Positions 1-9,349 of a DNA stretch of 64,000 bases are shown here, piece after piece. The stretch comes from Gonatopus flavifemur (Eukaryota > Arthropoda > Insecta > Hymenoptera > Dryinidae). The position numbers and the translations under genes are program-made. The stretch lies in assembly GCA_018340375.1 (NCBI GenBank), contig JAFFJZ010000004.1:44742001-44806000 (forward strand), given 5' to 3'. Within the stretch, counting starts at the first letter, position 1. The number at the start of each line of letters is the position of its first letter. The notes under the pieces were generated by a model. The model ran no database searches and had not been told where the DNA came from. It worked only from the letters and a program-made list of their open reading frames with translations.

Positions 1-590
1 ATACTCATTTCACAACAGATTTATGTAGTGTTAGGAAATCCAATCCTTATCAGGCCCCTATATGGTTGAGTTATGAAAATCGATGCCTTATCGTACTCAT
101 TTCTGAGAGAAATCTGAAAAATTCGAAAGATATCTTAGGATATGAGATAGGATTTTCTTCGTATATGGTAGACTAACATCAGGTAATATGACCAGGATCA
201 TTTTGGGCCCTTTGATATATGCCTGATCTGAAAAACCTATTTTGCCACGGAGTGTAACTAAGACTCGGTACTCTACTCTCATCAACCATCCACCTATCCA
301 TCTATCCATTCAAGTGTCTATCTATTCTGAAACCCATTTCCACATATTTTTTTCAAACTTAAGATACCATTCAGTTATATGATAGAAAATGAGAGGTTGA
401 AAAGGTTGCAAATGTCAGTTGGGAAGAGAGGTTATATGCCATCATCGGAATCATGATTTTTACAAGACATACGCCGTATTCCACACCCTATTGATGCAAG
501 TCTCTCGCCAGATGGTGCTAAAAATTAGTTTCATACATATTCATTTGAGATTGATCCATTTCTTTTTTATCGATTTTCCACGAGACCACT

Positions 591-870
591 GTATTACATG
601 CATGATCAGGTCCCGACCAGGCTGCGTTATCAAGACCTGATAGTAGAATCTGGCGGACATGATCTCAACTCGATAATGACGCTAGGACTTTTTCTGGTTC
701 ATTGGTACGTTCTCTAATTAGGTTAACTCAAGAGTTCCTGATCATTCTTACCTGATGGTTTCTTCATCACGCCTTTGCGTTACATGTATGATCGGGTCCC
801 GATCGGGCTACATTATCAGGGCCTGACTACTACATCGGGCTGTCATGATCCGATCATGATAATGGCCCCT
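591..870. repeat. Degenerate direct duplication (about 90-bp unit, 187 bp apart)
   Basis: The stretches 591-682 and 778-870 share the order of words TTACATG, ATGATC, GGTCCCGA, TTATCA, CCTGA and a CATGAT/ATAATG end. They look like two diverged copies of one unit. I see no gene in 1-1723 apart from this; the short open frames have no recognisable motif. Confidence 0.5.
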
Positions 871-1723
871 GTATTTTTTCTAGTCGGGCTACCACGAATT
901 ATTGCAGAACTGCCCTATTATAAGAAGCAACGACATTCACCTATATTCTTCAAGGCTCTGTGGTACATTCTTCCAGTATGAATAGAAAGAATTATTCCAA
1001 GCAGGAATTGAAAAATGCGAATCAAATGTCTTTTGCTCATCTTAGGCTCCTCTCTTCCCTCATTTTTTTCAAAACATCAACCAACGCCCGCAATCTAATC
1101 GCCATATTAATTCCTGTGTGGATTATAACAGACATGAAATTGATAAACATCAATTGAAACATAGATTGGGAATTTGTAATAATTTTTGCAACTCACAATT
1201 GTCCACCGCACAGGTTCTTGAATGGTCTCTCCATCTGTTGATGAATATTTCTTGTAAATTGGAGTGCACACATGATTCACATATGTAAGGTGGCAAGTGC
1301 CCAAAATTGCATTCACCCGAAAGACAATGATTTGTGAATCCGAGGCAAATTACCAGAAGTTTCTAGCCCTCTTCAAATGGCCGTAGACTTCACCGTTTTC
1401 GGGTCAATGGCCTTTCGGAAACTTGCTACCTCACCATTTACATAGAACACAGAGCATAACCTGATCGAATGTTGTTTTCCAATCCTCACATATGAAGTAT
1501 TCAAACTGCTCTCGTGAGAATCGATCCGAATAACAAACGGCGTATCGTAGCACTTAATTGAACTCATTTGAATTGGAGGCGGGGAAAGATATCTTCAATT
1601 GAACGCATACGTGTATGAAACACTTCTATCCGATATATAATCCCATTCATAAATGATTCGTGCTATTATGATTTCAGTCATTCTACCAGCGCCGGATTTA
1701 GAATTTTCATTTCCCTCCTCAAT

Positions 1724-1728
1724 CAACG
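1724..1728. repeat. Transib target-site duplication, left copy (CAACG)
   Basis: CAACG lies directly before the CACAGTG end and is repeated at 7393-7397 directly after the CACTGTG end. Five bases is the Transib duplication length. Confidence 0.85.
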
Positions 1729-2299
1729 CACAGTGGGGCCAAATGCCAAAAAGCTGGCCAAAACCCCAAAAATGAAGTTTGTAGTTGGGGATATTTGACC
1801 CTTGGGATAAGTAAGGTGATGTCCCAAGTATTGGAATTCTGATATAAGAAGATCTGATCCCCTCCCCCTGCCCTTATGTACCAGTTGCAAAATACCCTCC
1901 TTGAAGTATAATCCGCGTGATTGAAAGACAGTAAAATAACGAGCATGTTCAAAAAGACGCTGTGTCTCGAAAAATGAACCGATTTAACTTTTTCAAATTG
2001 GAGTCTATTACTGAAACTATGTAGAATACACTAAAAATTAAGAGAATATCAATTTGATGAGTGGAAAATACTGACAGAGCAATGATTGGATGTAATTTCT
2101 ATATCTATAAATGAGAAAATGTGTTTGGTTTTTGAAGGAATAGTAGAGAATTACGCAAAATTACGTCGTTTAACTTATTGGAGGTGGTAGATGGGACTCT
2201 TACCTAAACATCAGAAAAAAAAACGGCTGCCCATGTCTGCCCCTAAGCAATTCCGCCATGTTTTTGTGCAGGAAATCACAAAAAATTAGACGGAGTGAT

Positions 2300-2775
2300 G
2301 AGGAGTCCTTAGATCCGTCTGAAACTTGATATGCAGAAGTTTGTGGGGTCGCTGATTATGAATCCGTTGTCTTCATTTCGGAATTCAAAATGGCGGATCC
2401 AATATGGTGGACGAAAATTGAAAGAAATCATCGGATTTTCTTCAAATTCGTGACCCAGGGGTTTCTGAGGTCGCTGATTACGAATCCGTTGTTTGAATTT
2501 CAAAATTCAGAATGGCGGATCCAATATGGTGGATGGAAATTGAAAAAATCATCGGATTGCCTTCAAACTCGGCACCCTGAGGTTTTTAAGGTCGCTGATT
2601 CCGAATCCGGTGTCTGAATTCCGGAATTCAGAATGGCGGATCCAGTTTGGCAGAAAAAAATTGAAAAAATCATCAGATTTCCTTCAAACTCGGTATCCAG
2701 GGTTTTGTGGGGTCATTGATTACGAATCAGTTGGCAAATTCCAAGAATCAAAGATAGCGTATCTAATATGGTGGA
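2300..2775 (+). repeat. Left subterminal array, four 121-bp units
   Basis: The phrase GCTGATTACGAATCCGTT recurs with small changes at about 2351, 2473, 2593 and 2715, each followed by GGCGGATCCAATATGG-like sequence. Period is about 121 bp. The array runs opposite to the right-hand array at 6405-7320. It is not coding. Subterminal repeats can act as transposase binding sites; that role here is inference. Confidence 0.85.
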
Positions 2776-3655
2776 CACAAAACTCACAATTCAGTAGATT
2801 CGCTTTGAATTTTATCTCAACGTTAGTATGTGTTTTATTTCCAGTGTATATTTGCTGCACGAGGAAAACTGTATGAGATTGATTACCATTCGTTTTTCTT
2901 CTCATCGCGGGCTTGGGGTACACAAAAGCCAGAAATCATTGATATTTAGGAAGATGATGGACCATTGAGAGAAAAACAGTGTTGCTGGAGAATATTCGTA
3001 GTGAATTTACTATGAGTTGATGAATTCACTATGGGAAATGACAATAAAACTACCAACATTTAGTATTATTACTACGAATTTTTGGTAACTTCACTGCTAA
3101 CATTCTTCAGCGATGCTCTTTTTCCCTAAAGTAACCGTCATTTTCCTAAATGTTTATGAATGTTATTCAAGTATTGATATCTCTTTTCTTTTCGTGAACT
3201 GAATCATGACTCGCGATTTGGTGATCGTTCTTATGTTAACCTATCGTTTCCATAGCAACGTAAATAGTTGGTTGTAATCGGTCTGATTTCAAATGGTGCT
3301 CATCACAATTGTGCAATAGCTGTCACCGAATTCTTACTCTTGCTAGTAATCGTTACCGTAAACTTTTTTCCGCGTGCAAGTCTGGAGCTTGGTGAATATT
3401 TTTCGTTTTTTAAAATCATTCAATGTTAACATACAATTCCAAATGAGATGGATTCCGCTGCCATAGGTGGGTGTTTCAACAACCTATATTTTCTTAGTAG
3501 TTTAATTTGAACAGTTGACTGCGAAAAAAATTAGCTTAAGAGGGTTGAATCCAACCCAAGAAAATCAGGAAAATTTTTAGAAACATATAGGGTTTCTGTA
3601 GCGAATTTTATCGAATTCTACAACGTTTGTAGATTTCAAAGATGATTCAATATCT

Positions 3656-6156
3656 ATGACTCGGAGAGAGATGTACAATATTTCAAGGAGCAGTCCTCTA
3701 CCTACGTTGGATGAAAAGTTCACTTTCCTTCAAGGAAAAATCATCGAGATAACGTGTTGTCGGGATAACAAAACTACAGAGATCTCTAACCTTTTATCTA
3801 CTTTTAAATGTGTATTCAAGAAGAGATGGGAATCTTCTCAAAGGACCGAAGAACGATTTCTTGAAAATAATGAAGAATGGTTAAAACAAGAGGTAGTGTT
3901 TTGTACTTTCAGGAATCCCCATTCTGTAACTGTTCACACGCAAGTGGGAAGACCTCTTGTTGAATTCAACGAATGTTCAGAAAGAACGAAACGTAGGAAA
4001 ACGGAGAATATCAGAGTAAATACTCCTATCTCAGAGCTGTCTTACACCACACAAATGTGTTTGAGAGCGTCTGGACAGAACGAAGCCGCAAAAATTGTAA
4101 AGGATGTTACATCTTCTGATCCTGAGCTTGTCAAAATGTATATGAAAGGTTATCAAACTTTCAAGCGAAATGCGCCAAAGATGTTGAATGATGAAGATGC
4201 TCTAGCTCTCCTAGTAGATGCCGAGCTCTCAAAACATCAGTACTGCTTATTGCGTGGAGCTGATCCGCAGAAATTTCCACCTTATAAAAAAATTCAACTG
4301 ACCAAACGCATGTGTTTCCCTGACAAGGAATTTATTCAAATAACAGAAACCTGCGCTGTTGTGCAACTACAAGCACTTCTTGATCACACAGCTACACGTA
4401 TTTTAAAGCTACAGAATTCGGTTTTGTCAACTTTATCTGATGAAGAGTTACAAAACCTGGTACTTATTTCCAAATGGGGGTTTGATGGGAGCTCTGGCCA
4501 CTCCTCATACAAACAAGCATATCAAAGTTCGGAAGCTAGTGATTCCGCTGTGTTCATTACTTCACTTGTGCCTCTCCGCCTACACTGCAATTCAAAAATA
4601 ATTTGGCAGAATCCAAGGCCATCATCAACCAAATTTTGTAGGCCAATCAAAATAGAGTTTGTGAAAGAATCAACTGAAGTTTCGGTTGCAGAGAAGCTAC
4701 GGGTTGATAATGAAATAGAAAATCTGAGGGCTACTTCTTTCAGAACTGATGAAAAACATGTTTCAGTGAAACATGAGATGATTTTTTCTATGGTGGACGG
4801 GAAGGTATGCAATGCCATAACTGAGACAACCTATACCCAGAAGTGCTATATATGTGGTGCCACATCTAAGGAATTCAACAAAATTGATGATATAGTATCC
4901 AGGCCGGTCAAAACCGAAAACCTCCTGTTTGGTTTGTCTTGTCTACACGGCTGGATACGATTTTTTGAGGGCCTCCTGCATTCGTCTTATAAGCTACCTA
5001 TTCAGAAGTGGCAAGCACGAAAACAAGATAAAGCTTTGGTGGAAGAACGAAAAAAGGTTGTACAGAAAAGTTTTGAAGAAAAATGTGGCCTCATTGTCGA
5101 TGTTCCTAAGCCAGGGTTTGGGAACTCAAATGATGGGAATACCGCTAGGCGATTTTTCGCACAACCCGAAGTTTCTGCCGAAATCACAGGGGTGGATGTC
5201 AACCTAATACAACGACTTCATGTAGTATTAGCTACCGTTTCAAGTGGCCATGAAATAGACGTTGAAAAGTTTCGGAGTTACGCTTTAGACACGGCACGCT
5301 ACTACGCGACAAAATATCCGTGGTACCCAATGTCACCTACGATGCACAAGTTTTTGATCCACGGACCTGAAATCATTGCATCCGCTCTTCTACCTATAGG
5401 CCAATTGACTGAGGAAGCACAAGAGGCTCGTAACAAAGATTTTAAAAGGTGAAAATGATGTATATCACTTAATAATAGTCTATATTTGTCACAGTGGACT
5501 CGACACTTTGAAGGGAAAAATTTGACTTCTCAAGTACTGCAATCAGTTTGATACATTGCACAATACGTTTTTGACTACTAGGCAAACTATATATTTATGG
5601 TAACCACGAGAATATATGTTCGCGAAGATTGTTTTGTTCTGGTAAGGAATTCGGGGAATTATGAATATTCATATACTTTTTTTTATTAATAAGCCACATT
5701 GTTCATCCTCTGGAAACATAAATTCATAGACTAGAAAACAATTTTGAGAATCAAGTAAACTTATGAATTAGAGGATTTATTCAAAACTCTATACTGATGA
5801 CCCCAAAGTGCAGCTGCTTTTTGTTTTTCCTTGATTTTGCTTGTCATGTTGAGATCAAAAGCTTTAACGGTGTCGATGAATACATAATTATATTCAAATA
5901 TCTTAACAACATTCATTTCCAAAGGTACCGAGAGCATCACTCCAGGAAATGCAGTAGAGGAAAAACGAATGAAGACATTTTTAAATGGTTCCTTTTGAGT
6001 TCTGATCCAATGTTATCGAGTAAAAGACAGTTGCCCAAGAAAAAACTAAAGTTTCTCCCTAGAGACGTGTTAAGCCTGATCAAAACTCCGGATATACTTG
6101 ATAAAGACAACGTAACTTTCCCATTATCTTCCTCTGAGAGTGAAGAAGAAGACTGA
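3656..6156 (+). CDS. Transib (RAG1-core-like) transposase, two exons
   Basis: Exon 1 is 3656-5448 and exon 2 is 5925-6156. The intron (5449-5924) has GT..AG borders, and splicing joins AG to G as an Arg codon inside the conserved C-terminal block. The predicted protein is about 674 aa, a normal Transib length. By eye against RAG1: D277 in FDGSSGHS matches the first catalytic Asp (D600), CYIC at 397-400 matches the CxxC zinc site, NTARRFF and HKFLIHG (H564, H569) match the zinc-binding C-terminal region, and E590 in TEEAQEARNK matches E962. I could not place the second catalytic Asp by eye; the block around LSCLHGWIRFFE is where it should lie. A Ser/Glu-rich acidic tail ends the protein. Unspliced, the frame ends at 5452, four bases past the exon, which would remove the last 76 residues. 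No internal stop is seen in either exon. It should bind the CACAGTG ends and cut and paste the element. Confidence 0.82.
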
Positions 6157-6404
6157 TTTGAGTAAAAAAAGTGTGGCAAAAGTAAAAACCATTACGATTT
6201 CAGTTTTTTATATTATTGTATATATTGTGAATGTATATATCTTTAGATTTAACACATTTGGTGTGGTAATATCATTCGATAATTATATTAATAATGATTC
6301 AATGTTGGAAATAATAATAATAATAATGATCATAATAAGAACAACAAAATGGGCCGTTTAGTTCTTGTTTAATATTAAGTTATGAATGAGAATTTGATTT
6401 CCGG

Positions 6405-7320
6405 CATCCGCCATCCTGAATTTCGGAATTCTGACAACGGATTCGTGATAAGCGATCCCGAAAACCCCTGGGTACCGAGTTTGAAGGGAATCCGATGATT
6501 TTTACAATTTTCGTCCGCTATATTGGGTCCGTTATTTTGAATTTTGAATTTCAGACCGTGGATTCGTAATCAGCGACCACAGAAACCCCTGAGTACCGAG
6601 TTTGAAGAAAATGCGATGATTTTCTTAATTTTTGTGCACCATATTGGATCCGCCATTCTGAATTTCAAAATTTTGACAACGGATTCGTAATTGGTGACCC
6701 CTAAAACTCCTGGATGCCGAGTTTGAAGAAAATCCGATGATCTTCTCGATTTTATTCCACCATATTGGATCCGCCATTTTGAATTTCGAAATGCAGACAA
6801 CGGATTTGTAATCAGCGACCCCAGAAATCCCTGGGTACCCAATTTGAAAAGAATCCGATAATTTTTTCAATTTTCGTCCGGCATATTGGATTTGACATTC
6901 TGAATTTGTGAACTCAGACAGCGGATTCGTAATCAGCGACCCCGAAAACCCCTGATCACCAAATTTGAAGAAAATCCGATGATCTTCTCGATTTTATTCC
7001 ACCATATTGGATCCGCCATTTTGAATTTCGAAATGAGAACAACGGATCCGTAATCAGCGACCCCAAAAACCGTTGGGTACCCAATTTGAGGAGAATCCGA
7101 TGGTTTTTCAAATTTTCGTCCGCCATATTGGATTCGCCATTTCGAATTTTGGAACTCAAACAGCAGATTCGTAATCAGCGACCCCAAAAACCCCTGATCA
7201 TCAAGTTTGAAGAAAATCCGATGGTTTCTTTCAATTCTCGTCCGCCATATTGGATCCGCCATTTTGAATTTTGAAATTCTGACAACGGATTCATAATCAG
7301 TGACCCCATAAACTTCCCGA
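6405..7320 (-). repeat. Right subterminal array, eight 121-bp units
   Basis: Eight copies of the left-array unit in inverted orientation, marked by ATTCGTAATCAGCGACCCC-like words near 6440, 6562, 6682, 6803, 6923, 7045, 7167 and 7287. Copy number differs from the left side (eight against four), as expected for unequal exchange in tandem arrays. Minus-strand open frames of up to 168 codons here arise from the repetition and are not genes. Confidence 0.88.
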
Positions 7321-7392
7321 GTACGAAGTCGCAAGCGAATTTGAGAGCCCCTTATAATTTTGTCCAGCTTTTTGGCATTTGGCCCCACTGTG

Positions 7393-7397
7393 CAACG
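7393..7397. repeat. Transib target-site duplication, right copy (CAACG)
   Basis: Perfect copy of 1724-1728, directly after the right terminus. Confidence 0.85.
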
Positions 7398-8090
7398 CAA
7401 AACAAACGATAAGTGATAGGCTTCCAGCTTACTGTTCATCTTTTGTTACACGTTAATTAAAGAGAGGAATAAAATGTCTAAATTCGGCTCATCTAAAGCG
7501 ACTAGAGCTTATATATAGATGTTGCTTGTTCTCAAATAACTGTTCCCAATCCCTCTCATCTTTCTCCAGGAAGGAAACCATAAAGAGATGTCTGGTGAGG
7601 AAAGGTACGTTCAATATAATTTCATTGTCTCCGTAGTTCAGATGAAGAGTATGATCTAATGGAAAAGTCCATTGAATCTAACCAAATCTCATCGGGAATC
7701 AGACATCAACTACATTGACTACAACAACAATAACATGAACTACATCCCACTGCATTGACTTCAGCTAGAACATTGTACAATATTCAGTAAGATTCTTTGA
7801 CAAAGGCTGTTATCAGATTCCCGAATGTAAAAAAAAATCGATAGTATTGGTAGCTAACATACAGATCTATGGTATGTTCGCTTCATTTTGTTGAATCCTC
7901 ATCCACCCGTACTGCTATTCAAATAATCTAATGTTAGTGTCGGATAGATCTGTGATATATTCACTACACTTTTGCCTTTGCTTCACACGACCATGAGGCC
8001 AGCGAATGGGATTGATAGTGACAGCTATCGTCTAGCTGAATAGCTAAGGTACAGATTTTTTATTCGTCTGTTTCATTTCTGCTCCCCCAA
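7398..8090. other. Intergenic, possible promoter and tiny first exon
   Basis: No clear gene. A TTATATATAG box at 7509-7518 is followed about 80 bp on by an ATG (7588) and the codons MSGEE, ending at a good splice donor AAAG|GTACGT (7604/7605). This could be a promoter with a short first exon, but I found no second exon, so it stays a guess. Confidence 0.2.
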
Positions 8091-8094
8091 TCAA

Positions 8095-8340
8095 ACAGAA
8101 CCTTTAGATATCTAAAAGACATTCACCTTTTAGATATCTAAAAGATATCTCGCAATTTTGAAAGATGTCTTACAAGAAGGTCTCGAAAATGTCTTTTAGA
8201 AATCTAAAAGATGTTTTACGCGACTGATTTCGACAAGTTTAAGATATCTCAAAAACGTCTTGCGGAAGATATGCTTTAGACGTATCCAATCAATTCTTAG
8301 AAATGTCTTGAAGAATTCATAAGAGTATCTTGGAAAAATC
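8095..8340. repeat. AGATATCT/AAAGATGTCTT-rich repeat, left patch
   Basis: Dense short repeats of TTTAGATATCTAAAAGA and AGATGTCTT in both orientations, so the patch is self-complementary. A similar patch lies at 9055-9245; the two may be arms or relatives of one foldback element around the SINE between them. Confidence 0.6.
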
Positions 8341-8424
8341 TTGAATCGTGCATAAAGAAAATCCTCCCCTCTTTTCCTTCTTCCTCCTTCTCAGTCTAAC
8401 AAATTTTACTTCATTTCGGATTTT

Positions 8425-8495
8425 TGGGGTTGCGGGATTCGAACCCGGACATTTCACGACGTACCACGCTTCGATGACCTGAGCCATATGGACAA
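8425..8495 (-). repeat. tRNA-derived SINE head with Pol III boxes
   Basis: Reading the minus strand, TGGCTCAGGTCATCG (8472-8486) fits an A box and GGGTTCGAATCC (8435-8446) fits a B box, at tRNA-like spacing. The presumed acceptor-stem ends do not pair and no sensible anticodon arm forms, so a SINE or tRNA relic is likelier than a working tRNA. The body would extend towards 8345. Confidence 0.6.
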
Positions 8496-8499
8496 TTTG

Positions 8500-9050
8500 A
8501 TGACTGTGCTCATGATTGTCAATATGACATAGTGAGATATAATGTCAGCGGTGTATATTTTCAGAGTAAGAGTGATCTTTTGAATCAGGTGTTTATGACA
8601 TATACAAATATAAGATAAGTTGACTGTGCTCAAAACTTGAACAGCTTGATGAATTTGGTGAAATATATTGAAGTACATGATCCAGTGATCGTTAGTGCCT
8701 GATGAATATCATAGATACCTTTAAATTATTTCTTTCTCACTTTCATTGGAAAACAACTTATTAGTAAATGTGAATGAGAATTTGATAAAATCACCGTACA
8801 CAAAGGCCGTACATAAAATTCAGCGTAAAAAGTTCGATAATTCGCAAAATATTGTGACTCGGAGATTCGTTAGTTTCAGTGCTAGCACTGCAAGGTTACA
8901 AAATCGGACTTTTCACAGAATTTGTTAGTATTTACATGGATTATTCAAGCTTTCAATTTATGAACGGATTCACCTTCTTTGCGATTTGATTGTGAACAAA
9001 GACATTTGTAGTGCTATCCATATGCACCCATAACCTCAAAACTGCTGATC
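8500..9050. other. No gene seen
   Basis: AT-rich sequence with only short, motif-free open frames. Confidence 0.5.
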
Positions 9051-9054
9051 TTAG

Positions 9055-9245
9055 AGATACATTTGGCAAAACATCTTAAACATATCTTTTGAGAGACATC
9101 TTCAAGACATATCGAAAAGATATCCTTTAGATATCTTTTCGATATGTCTTCTAGATGTCTTTCAAAAGATATCTTCAAGATGTCTTTTTGATATGTCTTG
9201 TAAATGTCTTCCAAAAGATATCTTCAAGATATCTTGAAGATGTTC
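9055..9245. repeat. AGATATCT-rich repeat, right patch, with internal palindrome
   Basis: Repeats of CAAAAGATATCTTCAAGAT and GATATGTCTT with a period near 43 bp over the second half. At 9107-9147, CATATCGAAAAGATATC faces its complement GATATCTTTTCGATATG across a short centre. Confidence 0.6.
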
Positions 9246-9328
9246 ATGTTTATTGGGTTGTCTCCATCCACCTGTGATCTGACTCCGGGAAAGCGATGAG
9301 TGCAGTATGTCCTCAAGATCTGTGGCAT

Positions 9329-9345
9329 ACACTGAGAGAAGAGAT
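9329..9345 (+). repeat. Fragment of a CACTGAGAGAAGAG MITE end
   Basis: CACTGAGAGAAGAG here equals the terminal sequence of the complete MITE at 25768-26019. The 2.5-kb element starting at 9350 seems to have inserted just inside this end. Confidence 0.5.
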
Positions 9346-9349
9346 TATA

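Larger units (their letters stand above)
1729..7392 (+). mobile_element. Complete Transib DNA transposon (RAG1/RSS-related)
   Basis: Both ends carry the same 29-bp terminal inverted repeat beginning CACAGTGGGGCCAAATG (1729-1757, and the complement ending at 7392). The first seven bases equal the V(D)J heptamer CACAGTG. The element is flanked by a perfect 5-bp direct repeat CAACG (1724-1728 and 7393-7397), the duplication length known for Transib. Inside are inverted arrays of 121-bp units near both ends and a spliced transposase gene. Length is 5664 bp. Transib transposons are the accepted relatives of the RAG1 core and of recombination signal sequences. Ends, target duplication and gene agree with one another, so the superfamily call is strong; whether it is active cannot be judged. 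Confidence 0.88.

Noticed and set aside
2300..2775. Regularly spaced repeats that could suggest a CRISPR array
   Set aside because: Units are contiguous 121-bp tandem repeats without unique spacers, in eukaryotic DNA and inside a transposon.
6570..7439. Overlapping minus-strand open frames of 80-168 codons with repeated peptides
   Set aside because: They follow the 121-bp tandem unit (121 is not a multiple of three, so each unit changes frame) and lie in the Transib subterminal array.
7509..7604. Confident promoter and first exon of a host gene
   Set aside because: TATA-like box, ATG and splice donor are present, but no downstream exon was found, so it is listed only as a low-confidence possibility.
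8425..8495. Functional tRNA gene
   Set aside because: A and B boxes are good, but the ends do not form an acceptor stem and no clear anticodon arm is seen.
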